The position numbers and the translations under genes are program-made. Positions 1 to 12,420 of a stretch of DNA of 64,000 nucleotides are shown here, in pieces. A model generated the notes under the pieces. That model saw nothing but the letters and a program-made list of their open reading frames with translations. It did not search any database and was not told where the DNA came from. Within the stretch, counting starts at the first letter, position 1. Each line of letters starts with the position of its first letter. Source of the DNA: Monodelphis domestica (lineage: Eukaryota > Chordata > Mammalia > Didelphimorphia > Didelphidae); NCBI RefSeq assembly GCF_027887165.1, contig NC_077234.1, positions 163,116,877-163,180,876 of the forward strand, given 5' to 3'.

Positions 1-1560
1 GAGAGGTTGGAGCCAGTCTGTGAAGTCTTTAAATGCTGAGCAGAATTTTTTATCCAAGAGGCAAAAGTAGGCTACTAGAACTTCTTGAGCAGAGGAAGAA
101 TGCTCAAACCTGTGTTTTTTTTTTTTTAATAGCAAGTTGCTAGCTATGAGGACGATGAATTGGAAAGAGGAAAGACTGGAGAAAGGCATACTCATTTAAA
201 GATTATTGCAGTAGTTGTAAACCTCAAATTTCCTTAGACTTATAAATGTTGGAAATTTCACCATTGGGATATTTCATACTTGGAAAATTTCTTACTGATA
301 GTCTATTGGAATGGGAACCCCATTGGCATGGGAGGTTCCTTCTCTTCCCTTCTTAAGATTACTTTAGGACAGAAACCCTTTGCTGAACAATGGAAAGGAC
401 TTTGACCTATGCTTAAGCATAGAACAGGAATTTCTTTGAGTCTTGATTGATTTTAGAATTGATACAATGGAGATACTTGGAATCAATCTCCACCCTATTC
501 AGTCCTAATAGGATTGAGTAAGGGCTGCAGCCTAGATCAAAATTTAATTATTCCAATCTCTACCCTACTCAGGTTAACAGGATTTAGAAAGGGCTGTAGC
601 AAAGGAGTAAAGATTTAATCATTTGAAAATATGACCTTCAACAGACATGTGCAAAAGCCAGAAACCTCTGGGCAGTCCTGGGTTAAGCTAGAGCCTCCAT
701 TGGCACAGGGAAATTGATAAACAGTGATTGGTAGATGGGAGAACGGAGGGGAGGAACTTGGATGGTTTCCTTAAAGATAGGGGGTCTGAAGACTCCAGGG
801 GAGGGGGAGAGTTGGTCGGTGTGGTTCGTGTGGGCTCTGAGAAGGCTTACTCTGAAGGAAGCTGAAGGTGGGGGCCTCTGAGACTGTTTCTCCATTTTGG
901 ACACGTGAGTAATAGGGACTGATCTCTTTTCTTTGCCCCAGCTATCTAAGGGCTTGGGCCTTTTGGCCCAGCCTAAACAGAAGGGGTACTTAAGCCCTAT
1001 TCCCTTCTCTCCCTTTTTCTCTCTCTCTATCTCTAATTCCTTTCTTACTCCTATTGTAATTAAACTCCAAAAAAGGCTGACGGCTGACTTGAGTTTTTCA
1101 TTTAGGAAATACATAGCTGATTCCTTGGTGACCTTAAATTAATATATATCAGTCTTTTAAAGTGATTCCCTTGTTACATAGTCCAAATGGGAAGCGATGA
1201 GGGCTTGAACAAAGATGGAGGCAATGAGAGAAAATGATACATGTGAGCAATGTTATGGAGGTAGAATGAACAATATGTGGCAACTGACTGAATGGGAGTG
1301 GGGAAGACGTAAAGGAGAAGAAAGTGTATAAAAGTAACAGATTTAGCAATTACATCACAGGTATTTTTGGAAAGAATACTATCAGTTCTCATGAAGTCAT
1401 AAACCAGGATTGAAAAGTGAACAAAAAGAGAAATAAAGGAAAGTCAAATATATCACTTTTTCTAGGAGTCTGATGGTGGAAAGAAAAGAGAAATATCAGA
1501 AAATAGTTTCAAAGGATAGTAAGGTTTATTTCTGTTTTGTTTTTAAGAATTGGGGAGACT
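1..1560 (-). repeat. L2 LINE, minus orientation, split by an LTR
   Basis: Diverged L2 3'-region sequence read in antisense: 'gtgaagtctttaaatgctg', 'gattattgcagtagtcc' (across the LTR gap), 'gatgagggcttgaac', 'gttatggaggtagaatga'. The LTR at 216-1178 interrupts it cleanly. The left end lies beyond the window; the right limit is approximate. Confidence 0.7.
216..1178 (+). mobile_element. Solo LTR of an endogenous retrovirus (fossil)
   Basis: 963-bp LTR starting tgtaaa and ending gttaca, flanked by a 4-bp target duplication (tagt at 212-215 and 1179-1182). Near its 3' end it has a pyrimidine-rich tract and 'attaaactcc', as expected around LTR poly(A) sites. A 4-bp duplication suggests a gammaretrovirus-like (ERV1) family. 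No internal retroviral sequence or second LTR lies beside it, so it is a solo LTR left by recombination. It is younger than the L2 it sits in. Confidence 0.75.
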
Positions 1561-1764
1561 AGGGGGCAGCTGGGTAGCTCAGTGGATTGAGAGCTAGACC
1601 TAGAGACGGGAGGTCTTAGGTTCAAATCTGGCCTCAGCCACTTCCCAGCTGTGTGACCCTGGGCAAGTCACTTGACCCCCATTGCCTAGCCCTTACCACT
1701 CTTCTGCTTTGGAGCCAATACACAGTATTGACTCCCAGACGGAAAGTAAGGGTTTAAAAAAAAA
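1561..1764 (+). mobile_element. Marsupial tRNA-derived SINE
   Basis: Starts agggggcagctgggtagctc and ends gtaagggttt plus an A-tail. Perfect 16-bp target duplication aagaattggggagact at 1545-1560 and 1765-1780. Family of the WSINE/MAR1 type by memory. Well preserved, so fairly young. Confidence 0.9.
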
Positions 1765-1780
1765 AAGAATTGGGGAGACT

Positions 1781-3030
1781 TTGCAGGGAAGGATTTGACC
1801 ACATCAGTTCTGATGGATTTAAATATCATCTCTATGAAGATGACTCCCACAACTATATATTTAGTCTTAAGACCTATACTGACTTCCAGTTCCTCATCAC
1901 CAACTTCTTAGTGGATATTTCAAACTGGGTACTCTATAAGAACCCAAACTCAACATGAGTAAAACAGAATCTATAACATTCCCTTAGCCCCCAATCCATT
2001 TCTTCTAAACATCCCTATTCCTTTCAAGGATACTGCTCTCCTTTTAGATATATCAAGTAATCCTCCACTCCTCACTCTGTCTTATCCTCATATATCTAAT
2101 CAATTAACAAGTGTTATCAATTCTACTTTCACAGCATCTTTCCCATCCATCTTCTTCTCTTCCCTCAACCCACCACCATCTTCTTTCAGGCTGTTATTAC
2201 CTCTCACCTCAACTATTGAAACTTAGCCTAATAACTTGACTCTTTCATTCCTCTTTCTCTTCTCCAATCTATCCTCTACACAACTGCCAAAGTGATTTTC
2301 CTAAAGCATAAATCTGCCAATGTCACTCCCTTCCTCAATAAATTCCTCTGATTCCTAGAAACTCTAGGATCAAATTCAGACTCCTCTGGCATATAAAGAT
2401 CTTTTCAAAATGGTTCCCATCTTTGACTATTATATATCATTCTCTTGTCTATTCATTAGTTTAGAAAAAAACAGTCTTCTTCCAGTTCCTCACACACTTG
2501 CAGTGGATGTCCCCTTTGCTGAGCATGAATTTCTCTTCTGTCTCTCAGAATTTCTAGTTTCTTTTAAAGCTCAGCTCAAATACTATCTTCTACATTGTGC
2601 ATAATTCTACCCCCTCTTCCAGGTCCTAGGTGTTAATGCCTTCCCCTCAAAATTAGCTTGTATTTCTTTTGTATATAGTGGATATGTGTATTTTTCTTCC
2701 CAAACTCCTTGAGGAAATGGACTGTTTTGTGTTTTTGTGACCCTACCACATAGCATAGTGCAATGATGGCAAACCTTTTAAAGACAGAGTGCCCAAACTG
2801 AAGCCCTTACACTGCATGTGAGCCTCCTCCCAGTACCTTACTCCAGAGAAGGGAGGGAGGAAGCACTCCTGTTGGGCTGCTGGGCAGAGGGGTGGGTGAT
2901 GTGAGAAATATCCTCATGTGCACATGGAGATGGGGAGGAAAGCAGTCCCCTCTGGCACAATTGCCATAGATTCACCAACACAGGCATAGTGTCTCTAGGA
3001 ATTTAATAAATACTTGCAAACTGACTGATG
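1781..3030 (+). repeat. L2 LINE, plus orientation, with hAT insertion
   Basis: From the end of the reverse transcriptase region (tatcatctctatgaagatga is the coding remnant of the YADD box) through 'cagctcaaatactatcttct' to the 3' end 'tttaataaatacttgc'. It is interrupted at 2761-2983 by a DNA transposon. Old and diverged. Confidence 0.75.
2761..2983 (+). mobile_element. Short non-autonomous hAT DNA transposon
   Basis: 223-bp element with imperfect terminal inverted repeats (caatgatggcaaacc at the left; right end reads ctgtgttggtgaatct on the other strand). It is flanked by a perfect 8-bp duplication, gcatagtg, at 2753-2760 and 2984-2991. Eight-base duplications and CA(G)..TGG ends are hAT hallmarks. 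No coding capacity. Confidence 0.85.
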
Positions 3031-3119
3031 ATAAAATCATTAATTTATCAATGAGACATATGTCCACCAAAGATATTCTCCAGCATCATATTTTCCTACA
3101 GTCTAAATGAAATAATGAT

Positions 3120-3380
3120 CACTTAGGGATAGTAAGATTCACCAGATGCTGTTTGCAGATGACATTGTACTTATTGCATCTAGCTGGAGCACTACATACT
3201 TCATCTTTTGTGAGAGTCAAGCTATTAGAGTTTGGCTTACTAATACTGGATCCATTCAGGAAAAAAACAAACATATGTCTTAGATTATGCATTTTAACAA
3301 ATAATCCACTGATTGAGTTTATAGATGGAGTAGACACTGCAAATGGGCAATAAGCAAGGCCCAGAATCAAAGATAACATT
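3120..3380 (+). repeat. Reverse transcriptase fragment of a LINE
   Basis: The + strand reads MLFADDIVLIASSW around 3145-3190, a clear FADD polymerase motif of non-LTR reverse transcriptases (RTE- or L1-like). Flanking frames have stops and I cannot assign a family. No L2 features resume here. Confidence 0.5.
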
Positions 3381-3526
3381 GAACTAGATTATGCTTGGAG
3401 GCTATAAACCTAACTTACACTCTGTTTCAATGCCCCTCATAAACTGCAGAGGTGCAAATTCTGATACTAAGGGCCTCCTTCTACTACTGTGTGCCTTTGG
3501 AATAACTAGGAGGGCACAATATCTAT

Positions 3527-3811
3527 GTGAGGGCAGTTAGTGATTTGGCCAACTCAATTTGTATGGTAGACAAGATGAAATGTGCCACAAGTGTGGTCCA
3601 GCAGCTGCTGCTTTATCTGTCAAGGGTCACAAGTGCAGACAAACGTATCCATGGTGACCTGCCTGACCTAGTGAGGGTCGGAACTGTGGGATTAATGACA
3701 TACCATTACAGGAGCAACCACAGTGAAGAAAACAGCTTTGACTACTGTAAGTATGTCCAAACTTCAAAACTTACAGACAAAATACAATGTAAGTTTTTAT
3801 TCTCTGTCTAA
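3527..3811 (+). other. Unassigned 94-codon open stretch
   Basis: An open stretch with a balanced amino-acid mix (DLANSICMVDKMKC, RVTSADKRIHGDLPDLV) and less AT bias than its surroundings. It begins 150 bp after the LINE reverse transcriptase fragment, so it may be part of the same element or an old retrocopy. Not recognised; no promoter or splice evidence. Confidence 0.2.
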
Positions 3812-3829
3812 GAAAAAGTTAGGAGTTAA

Positions 3830-5110
3830 TAGGAAGGGAAATCCAACAATTTTCTCTTTCTGAGTAATCCAGGCAACTTCTTTTAGCCCCTTAGAGATTC
3901 TCATATCTATAGACTTTGCCTTCCAAGAATCATATGGTAGGCATGTCAGAAGAGAAGGAACTGATTAAGAATTTGCTAAATACAAAAAAAAAGTCTTTAA
4001 AAATGAGGACTTAGCATTCTTCAGTTCTCTTTAGCATTAACTTGTGTGAATGAGTTTAGTAATCTAGCATACATTGGAGAAAGTATAAAAACACCAGAAT
4101 CTGGATAAAAAACATCTGGGAAATTTAAAAAAGATATGGATTCTCAGATCATGTGATCTGTACAGAAATCTTGAATGAAGTAGAAATGTTTGTGGCTTGT
4201 TTTTGTCTGTTTTTGCATATAGGTGGTTCAGGTAAAAAACCTTTCCAGGACCAATGTATGCACACAGCTGTTTTCCGTGAACAGGATCCTTGAATCACCC
4301 AGGTAAGATAATGTTGAGATTTTGGTTTAATTCTTCCCCCAACATCTTCATTAATACTCATTTCCTGTATTTCTCATGTATATTGCAAAAATCTCTATGC
4401 CTTCCCCAAAAATATAAAAGGTTGGAAGCTGCTAACGCATGTTTAGAATTCTTTTCAAGGAAAAAACTTAATAACACAGTGCTACGCATAAGTAGAATGC
4501 AATGCCTTGGAAACTAGTGCCTTTCTTGCTGGATGTCATCATCAAAAAGAGACTGCATACTTATTTGTCAGGTATTCTGAAGAGAGAACTCTTTTTCAGA
4601 AATGGGTTGAATGTGTCCCTTCCAAATCTAAACATCTATAATTTTACCATTTTACTTACTAGTCAGAAGATCCTTAAAGTCATCTTAATTTTCTGACCAG
4701 ACTTCTAAATAAAGCTAAGAAAAAGTATTTTAAAAGCAGCTTGGTAGTTGGTCAAATGCCTCAATTTCCCCAAAATATTCTCTTTGAATTCCTCTGTGTT
4801 CTTCCTAAGAATTTGTAATTCCAATTCTTTCTTCACAGCATTTCAGAGGACATAAAAGGTATCTTCATAATTTTCCAAGTAATAAAATAGATGAAGGAAA
4901 ATATTCTTATTTTATAGGTGAATACTCAGAGGCATAGTGATCAAATGCCTTGCTCAAGAAAAAAAAAGTCAGTGGTAAAACTGAAGTTTTCTAGTATGTT
5001 ATTCCATTAGGGTAGGAACTAAGTATTATTCCATCTTGTAATGCTCCCAATAGCTACTGTAGTTCTCTCCACATAGTACCTGGTAATTAATAATTGTTGA
5101 ATCAGATCAG
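3830..5110. other. Intergenic, no feature recognised
   Basis: AT-rich sequence with scattered short open frames and no recognisable repeat or gene. Confidence 0.4.
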
Positions 5111-5149
5111 TCCATGTTAAGAATACACATGTGCATATGTGCATACATA

Positions 5150-5210
5150 GTATATACAACACCACACATACACACACACACATACATACATACACTCACA
5201 CACACAGAGC
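5150..5210. repeat. CA-rich microsatellite
   Basis: Imperfect (CA)n with cata interruptions. Confidence 0.8.
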
Positions 5211-5211
5211 A

Positions 5212-5475
5212 GCTACTTGACTAAGTAGATATAACACTCAGCCTGGAGTCAGGAAGACCTAAATTCAAATTCAGCCCTAAAACATTTACTAGTTGAGTGA
5301 CATTGGGCAAGCCATTTAGCCTCTTTTTGTCTCAGTTTCCTTAACTGTAAAATGAGGATAATAATAGTACCTAGCTGACATTGTTGTGAGAATCAAATGA
5401 CATATTTGTAAAACACATGACACAGTACCTGGCACATAGTAGGCTCTTCATAAATGTTTACTTCTTTTCTGCCTA
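5212..5475 (+). mobile_element. CORE/MIR-type SINE
   Basis: Contains gagtcaggaagacctaaattc, 'agttgagtgacattgggcaa', 'ctcagtttccttaactgtaa' and 'tggcacatagtaggctc', the usual order of a mammalian MIR/THER-type CORE-SINE. Confidence 0.8.
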
Positions 5476-5499
5476 TGAATAATAACTTAGATTTAAATA

Positions 5500-5690
5500 G
5501 AAGGTAGCATGGATAGTTGAGCATTAAACTTGGAAAAAGGAAGACCTGGGTTTGAATTCTGACTCAGAACAGTTGTATAACCGTGGGCCAAATCACTTAA
5601 TGTCTCTGGGATTCAGTTTCCTCAACTCTAAAATGGGAAGATGACATCTATCCCAGAGAATGATTGTATGAAGATCAAATAGATAATATA
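5500..5690 (+). mobile_element. CORE/MIR-type SINE
   Basis: Second copy in the same orientation: 'gaagacctgggtttgaattc', 'gggattcagtttcctcaact', 'aaaatgggaagatgacat'. 3' part missing. Confidence 0.7.
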
Positions 5691-5867
5691 TCTAAATAGG
5701 CACCATTAATTATCACATACTATTTTATAATTGTTTATAAAGCCCAATATAAGAATCATCTGCATTGTATAATTAATGTCAAGGACTAGAGAAATTAAGT
5801 GGCTTTACTTGCCATTAAGTCAGTGTCATAAGCTGAAGTCTAAGTAACTTAAAAAAAATTTTTTTTT

Positions 5868-6063
5868 TAATTCTTACCTTCCATCTTTTAGAATCAATAG
5901 TATGCATTGATTCCAAGGCAGAAGAGTGGTAAGAGCTACGCAATGGGTAGTAAATGACTTGCCCAGGTTCACACAGCTGGGAAATATCTGAGGCCAAATT
6001 TGAATCTAGGACCCTCCTCTACGCCTGGCTCTTAATCTGCTGTGCCATCTAGTTGCCTGCCTC
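5868..6063 (-). mobile_element. Marsupial tRNA-derived SINE
   Basis: Antisense copy: ttcttaccttccatctttta at the left, 'gacttgcccaggttcacaca' in the middle, 'gtgccatctagttgcctgcc' at the right. Moderately diverged. Confidence 0.85.
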
Positions 6064-6599
6064 TAAAGTAACTTTAAAACAAGATTCCTGTACATTTCTC
6101 TCTTTTTTTTTTAAGAGTTGTGTTTCAATTTGTTGAAATAAAGATCGTATTTCTCTAGCCAAAGATTGAAAGATATTACATAAGAGTATTAGAGACAGTG
6201 TCACCTTAGGAAGCTGATTAATAATAAAAATAAATTTTCATTTGATGTTGAGGTGGTAATAGATCTGTAGGTTCATCATTGTAGGAAGCTCTTGTTGATA
6301 AATCTCTACCCATCAAATCAGTCCTTTTTCTCTAAAACTTAATAATGTTACGAGAGTTTTCTGGGACATTGAGTTTGCGTTCCCTAAAATCACCTGTTAT
6401 GTGTCAGAAATAGAATTTGGACCCAGCTGATTCTAAGACCAGCTTTTAATCTATCTAATGATTCTATGATGCCTATTAATTTTAAGCACAGTGTAGTCCC
6501 TTCTTTCTTCAGATTAGACATGGTTATCATTCATAATCTCTTCCTATCCATTATTGATTCAATTAATTAATTGGACATATATTGAGCTTCTATAAGACC

Positions 6600-6790
6600 T
6601 AGAGATGAATGGGATTTCAAAGTCTGATTTTACTGATGAGGAAGCTGAGGACCAGAGAAGTTAAGTGACTTGTTTCAAAGTGGCATTCATTGTAAACATC
6701 AGCAGAATTTGTACTGAGGATCCTCTCACTCTAGAGCAACTTCCTATTTTCACTCTATCACACAGCTTGAAGTCCTAAATATTGGCTACA
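6600..6790 (-). mobile_element. CORE/MIR-type SINE remnant
   Basis: Antisense core 'gatgaggaagctgaggacca' followed by 'gttaagtgacttg' and diverged sequence. Confidence 0.55.
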
Positions 6791-6859
6791 TACTGAAGTC
6801 TAGAAGACATAGAATCTGTAGAATATTCCTTATTAATAACATACATCTCATTTCGTTTT

Positions 6860-7450
6860 TTCAAAATATTTTTAATATTGGTAGCTTAAAAAATGTTTGT
6901 TGGATACATCAAAATTTCCATGTACCTCCCTTCCCTTCCCTCTCTGCACTAAAGAAGGCATCACTGATCAAAAAATGTATATATAAAATATCTTTTGTGT
7001 TTCTATCAATCAGTTCTTTCTCTGGAGGTAGACGTTCACAAGTTATTCTTTAAACATTAGTTTTATAGTCTTTGCATGTTATTCTTCGTACATTATAGTT
7101 CTATAGCTGGTTCCACTTGTTTCCACTCATTTTGCTTTTCATAATTTCATGCAGATCTTTCTATGTTTTTCTAAAATTAATCTGCTCACCATTTCTTATG
7201 GTTTAGTATACCATCACAATTATGTGCTACAACTTGTTCAGCCATTCCTCAATTGATAGACATCCCTTCAATTTTCAGATCTTTGCCTCCAGAAAGTGGA
7301 CTGTTATAAATATTTTAGAATGTATAGAATGTATAGGTTCTTTTTCTTTATCCCTGATCCTAGGGAAATAGACCCAACAGTGGTATTTTTAGGCCTAAGG
7401 GTATGCCGAGTTTTATAACTCTGGGCATAATTCTAGATCATTATATTGGT
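6860..7450 (-). mobile_element. Old L1 3' fragment
   Basis: Antisense of the L1 ORF2 end and 3' UTR: 'acttgttcagccattcctca', 'attgatagacatcccttc', 'gggaaatagacccaacag'. Clearly more diverged than the L1 copies in introns 9, 10 and 15. Confidence 0.75.
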
Positions 7451-9340
7451 AGTTTAAAGTACCAGGACCAACATTCCTATTATAAGCTTTTCCTAAATGT
7501 AATATATTTTAGAGGACATGATTTAGACATGCGTTATATCAGAATTCATGTATCTAAAAAAATACTACAAAGAACGATGCAATTCTTATTTTATTAGCCA
7601 ACATCCATCAAAATACCTTCAAAATAAGTATATTATTACTTTTCCCTAAATAGGTAGTGTTGTAATATTCATAATTTGAATATTCTGTTGTGTATAAATA
7701 TCTTTTAGGCTGTGTAGGAGATTGAACATTTAACTAAATCATAGATCCTGCCTTGCCAGAGTTTGCACCCTCTAAAGACATAAACATAACTATAATATAC
7801 AATAATATGAATACAATAGAGTTGCCAAATAAAGATCAGAAAAGGTGTGAGGTCAGAAAAGTGACTTAATAAAATTGCTGGAACATTGTTCTCATGAGAC
7901 TTTGTATAAATCATTTAAGTTGTGTGGAAGCTAGTTTTCTCATATAAAGGGAAGGTTGAAATAGATGTCCTATCAGGTCCCTTCTAATTCTAACTCTATG
8001 ATCCTTAGAAACAGGAGAATAAAGATTAAATATAGACAAAAGTAAGTAATCAAACATATATTCATAAGCTTAGATGAGAATGTTTTTTGCAAATTCATTA
8101 AGACCTCCAAATGATTATTTTAATTCCATGATAGCCTAATGACTTGTGAGATTATATGTTGAGATCAAGTATGGGTTGTTGAATAGGTAATTGATTATAA
8201 TTAAATATTATTAATTTAATATTATTTCTTAATCAATAGATCTTACTGCTTTGGTTTAAAAATTAATCAAAATTTAAGAGTACCAAAATCTTTCTTAGTA
8301 CAATTTTATTTAATTCTGTTTTGTTTCTGATTTTTCTTATTTCATACCAATGTTCTTCCAAATGGTCAAGGAAAGAAAAATTCATCAACTTCATCAATGG
8401 TGCAGTCTTTGAATTTTAAAAATAAATCTCTGGAGTCAGAGATGCAAAAGAGAAATGGAAAGAGAGTAGGTCTAAAGTTTTATTTAATACTACACTTAAT
8501 GCTACTGGATTACTACTCTGTGGGCTTCATTAATTCCCATACTAATGCACTAGCTCTGAAAGAGACACTGGGTGGGTGGAATTAAAGAGGATGAGTTATT
8601 TGGAGCCTTTACTTTCTATGGACCTGTAATATATTTGTAATACCAACTACAGGAAATAGTGTAGGAAGGCTTGATGTCACAATAATACTTTATGCCTCCA
8701 TAAGCGAGGGAAATTTTATGTGTCATTGTATCTAAACAGTAACCTAGTTGCTGTTATAATCTGTGACTTAATGAAGAGGAAAAACATGATGAATGAGTCA
8801 TCTTTGAATCTTTAAAAATAATCTCGGCTCAGGAATGCCTAAAGAAAGGTCATAATTCTATTACCAGTATATTCCAAATACTCCTAAATATATGGAAGAG
8901 AGCACAAAGATTCAGTAATTCAACACTGGATCTGCTTTCTTCCATATCTCTAGGAAAAAAATCTTCCAAATCTAAACCCTGTTTAACGTGGTAATTTTTA
9001 TTTGTTTTAAAAAGATGAAGTCACAAACCAAAGGTTCAGAATCTGTTACATTTAAATTTTTTTAAATCAATATCAGAATGCAATAATAAAAACATATTCT
9101 TCAACCTGCTCCACCCCCACCAACCATTATATTTAACCCATAAGAATTTATTTGACATGATCAAACCTATAGTCTTGTTTTCTAAAGGTCAAAAAAATCT
9201 GTCTATGTCAAACCAGGAGGAGAAGGGCATTCCTAAGCAAGGAACTCAGCTCAGGAAATACTGTACCATGTCTCCAATCCCCTGAGATTCAAGTCAAAAC
9301 TGGAAACACAAGGATAAAGAGCCATAAGGTAAAGACTTCC
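7450..9340. other. Intergenic, only a SINE tail recognised
   Basis: AT-rich. Around 7930-8003 'ggttgaaatagatgtcc ... cccttctaattctaactcta' looks like the tail of a CORE-SINE. Nothing else recognised. Confidence 0.4.
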
Positions 9341-9342
9341 AA

Positions 9343-9380
9343 ACTCTCTCTCTATATATATATATATATAAATATATATC
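9343..9380. repeat. CT/TA microsatellite
   Basis: Short (CT)n running into (TA)n. Confidence 0.8.
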
Positions 9381-11930
9381 ATTGGGAAAAGTCAATATGT
9401 TAGGCTTTCATTCAGTAAGAAAATATTTATGTATATAGCACTCTATGCTCTTTTACCAGAATCATTAACAAAAATAGCCCCATGATGGTCTTGCAGCCTA
9501 AAAAAATATTCTATTCATTTAACATTTTTCATCATTTACACCAGTTTGGCATATCATGACAGTTCACAAAAACATTATAGAGGTCTAATCATTTAAATGC
9601 TCTCATGTACAGAACTGGAATCAAATTTAGAGGATTAATCTGTATTATTTTATAAACCTATAGAACAAGGTTCTAAAATAAAGAGCCACTTATAGACAGC
9701 AATGAATTTAATACGTCATATATCATATCAATGAGTCATATGTTAAATCTTACATTGCATAAGAGCAATAGGAATCAATTCACTAAAACAATTCTGCCTT
9801 TAAGTGAGTAAATCTTAGGACACACATTTCCTCCTTCTTGGAATACTCTCTGATTGTCCCTTTCAGAGCTGTATATCAGGTTGGATTTTTTTTTTTAAGT
9901 TGCAAAAGTTGTAATTAGTAAATTGGTTACCATTTATTTTTAACAAACCTTAAGAACAGTTCACATCTTTGAAACTACCCTTACCCAGTTAAGCTTGAGA
10001 GCTTCAGAACTGTTATCCAGAAGGGGGAAGGATTCTTTATTTATACAGTCAACAAAGACTTTAGTGATTAATATCAGTTGTAAGTGAGCACTGATTGTCT
10101 TCTAGATGTTGTTTTCCTACTTATAATTGATGGAGGGGATAATTCAAGGAAGGTAAATGTTGAAGTGCATATTATTATTATACTTAATATATCCCAGAAG
10201 AGGTTAATATCTAACAAATGTCAGGAACTATCTAATGTTCAAATCCATAAACAATCTCCATAATCAAACTCCACATCCCAAATTATAGAGGGGAGGAATT
10301 TTCATCTATTTGTTTACATTGAAATTATCTGATGTTTACTATATTAGCAAGTGGGTCAAGTGGATACCATCAACTATTCATTTTGTGTATGTGACAGATT
10401 CATATGCTTATATAGACATTATATATAAAACAGAATTTTATAAAGTTACTTGTTTTAAGAATCCAACTACTCCTTATTTTATTAAATTTAACTGCATAGT
10501 TGATTATAAGTAAAAATTTCTATAAAAATGAATCCGATTTTCCCATTAACTTTATAATAAACTTTAACTTTATAATATTAATTAACTTTATAATAAAACC
10601 TGAAATGCATTCCCTTAAGGAGGAAATTTCCAATAAACTGAGAATTTTGGTGAGAAAAGGATTGATTAAAATATTAGCTAACCCCATAGCATTTTAAATA
10701 CAATGAAGAGTGTTTCTACATAACTGTGTAATGGCTATATAAATATTAGCATAATGGTTAGTCCAATTATGTTATACCCATTGGGAGATAGAGTTCTGGA
10801 TTTCCTGTTATTTCTCCATTGTCACTCACCATCTCTCTCACTAATCTTATCAATAGTTAAGGTCATACTTTTTGTGTTTTTGTTTATTTACCATGCTTGT
10901 AAGGTTTCATTCTTTCATACTTATAATCTAAGAAATTTGCTCCTTTCTGCTGTTTTGGGTAGGATAGTCACCAAAGAGTGTTAAATAAGGCTAAGTTGTG
11001 ATTTTCACAATTCACCAGCAGGTGACACCACCTAATATAAAATTGATCTTAAAAAAAAAGTTGATGAAAACATCTTTTAATAAATGAAACCCTCTTCATT
11101 CTGTTTTTGAGCTCTAAATTATTGTATCAAATTATGAAAAGGGAATTGTCTCACTTTATTCTTTAACATAATGTTTATCAAGTTTATTAGTCAATATTCA
11201 TGGTTATAATTAAATATTTGAACTTCATATGCAAGTCAAGTTAACCATTGATACTCCATCAGTTTCCATCTCAAAAACGAAAATGTCTCATTGGCATTAG
11301 AAAGTAACACAGAGCCACAATGTAACAGGGAAAGCTTTCTAAGCAGTTTCTTTTATTTCAATATTAGCTTTCTTACTGGCCAGATTTCACTACATAATTC
11401 TCAAGTTTTAGAGCATTTAAAAGTTAATTTCAGAGTGCAAAATCCTTCATAGAGCACTAACTCTGCCCTCCCTACTCTCACAATCAAACAAAAAGTAACA
11501 GAAACCCAAAATTAATAGAAAGGATTCCATTGTTTGATGAACTATCAATAAAGGATTAATTTTAAGTTATCCAACTTGGGAAAAATTTAAACATTAATAA
11601 GAGAGACTATTCTATAGGGTATCTGGAAGGCCTTCTAGAATAGCTATAATTTTTTAAGTAAAAATTGGCATATTTTGACAATTGTCATTGTTTTCAAAAT
11701 TTGCTTTAAAATGTACTTTTTTTGGAATTGGGAATGCCCTGGAAAATCCAAGCTATTTAACCACCAAGTGAGCCACGGAGCAGTTAAATCTCACGAAAAG
11801 AGTTTTTCTCCATAATTCAACTGTAATGCTTTCACGATTGGTAAAGGATGGGGAAAGCAGTTAAAATAATGAATTATTTCCTTTAAATTATTTCTGCATA
11901 TATATTTAAAATGATTACACAAAGGAAACA
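9381..11930. other. Intergenic, no feature recognised
   Basis: Very AT-rich with no recognisable repeat, gene or RNA. Several short open frames look like chance. Confidence 0.4.
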
Positions 11931-11934
11931 TCCT

Positions 11935-12075
11935 AGTGAGTCTAGAAGGCAATCCTTGGAATCAGGAAGATCTGGGGTTCACGTTAATCAAAAGCAAAAG
12001 CAGTGTGATTAAGAAAATCACTAAAATACTCATTGCCCCACCCCAATTGTAAAATCACAGGTTAGAGAGAGCTGC
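11935..12075 (+). mobile_element. Diverged CORE/MIR-type SINE remnant
   Basis: 'cttggaatcaggaagatctg' then 'ctaaaatactcattgcccca' and 'aaaatcacaggttag': weak but ordered SINE traces. Confidence 0.4.
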
Positions 12076-12324
12076 CTAACTCCTAAGTCCATCCCAAAAG
12101 AAAAATCATTAAAGTATGATGAATAAAAAGAAAGTGAACCCTCCGATTTGAAAACATTAACCAGGATTCATCTTTTCTTGTAATTTCCCATCTATTAAAA
12201 TAAGTCAGGGGCCATTAGCTGTCCCGGGTTCTTTGAATCAGCCTCTAAAAGGAATTCTCTTTCATTTGGAATTTCTAGACATTTACCCCTCCTCCCCCAT
12301 TTGAATGACCACTGAATTGTTCCA

Positions 12325-12420
12325 GTTCCTCGAGAGCAGTGTCCTTCTTCAGGTCACACACTCAGTTCCGCACATAAGACTGGCACTCAATAAATGTACG
12401 CTGAATTTTTCAAAGTTCTA
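12325..12420 (+). repeat. L2 3'-end fragment
   Basis: 'ctcgagagcagtgtccttct' to 'tggcactcaataaatgtacg' fits the terminal part of L2. Confidence 0.55.

Noticed and set aside
683-1142. Open frames on both strands near the window start
   Set aside because: They fall inside a solo LTR, which carries no gene body.
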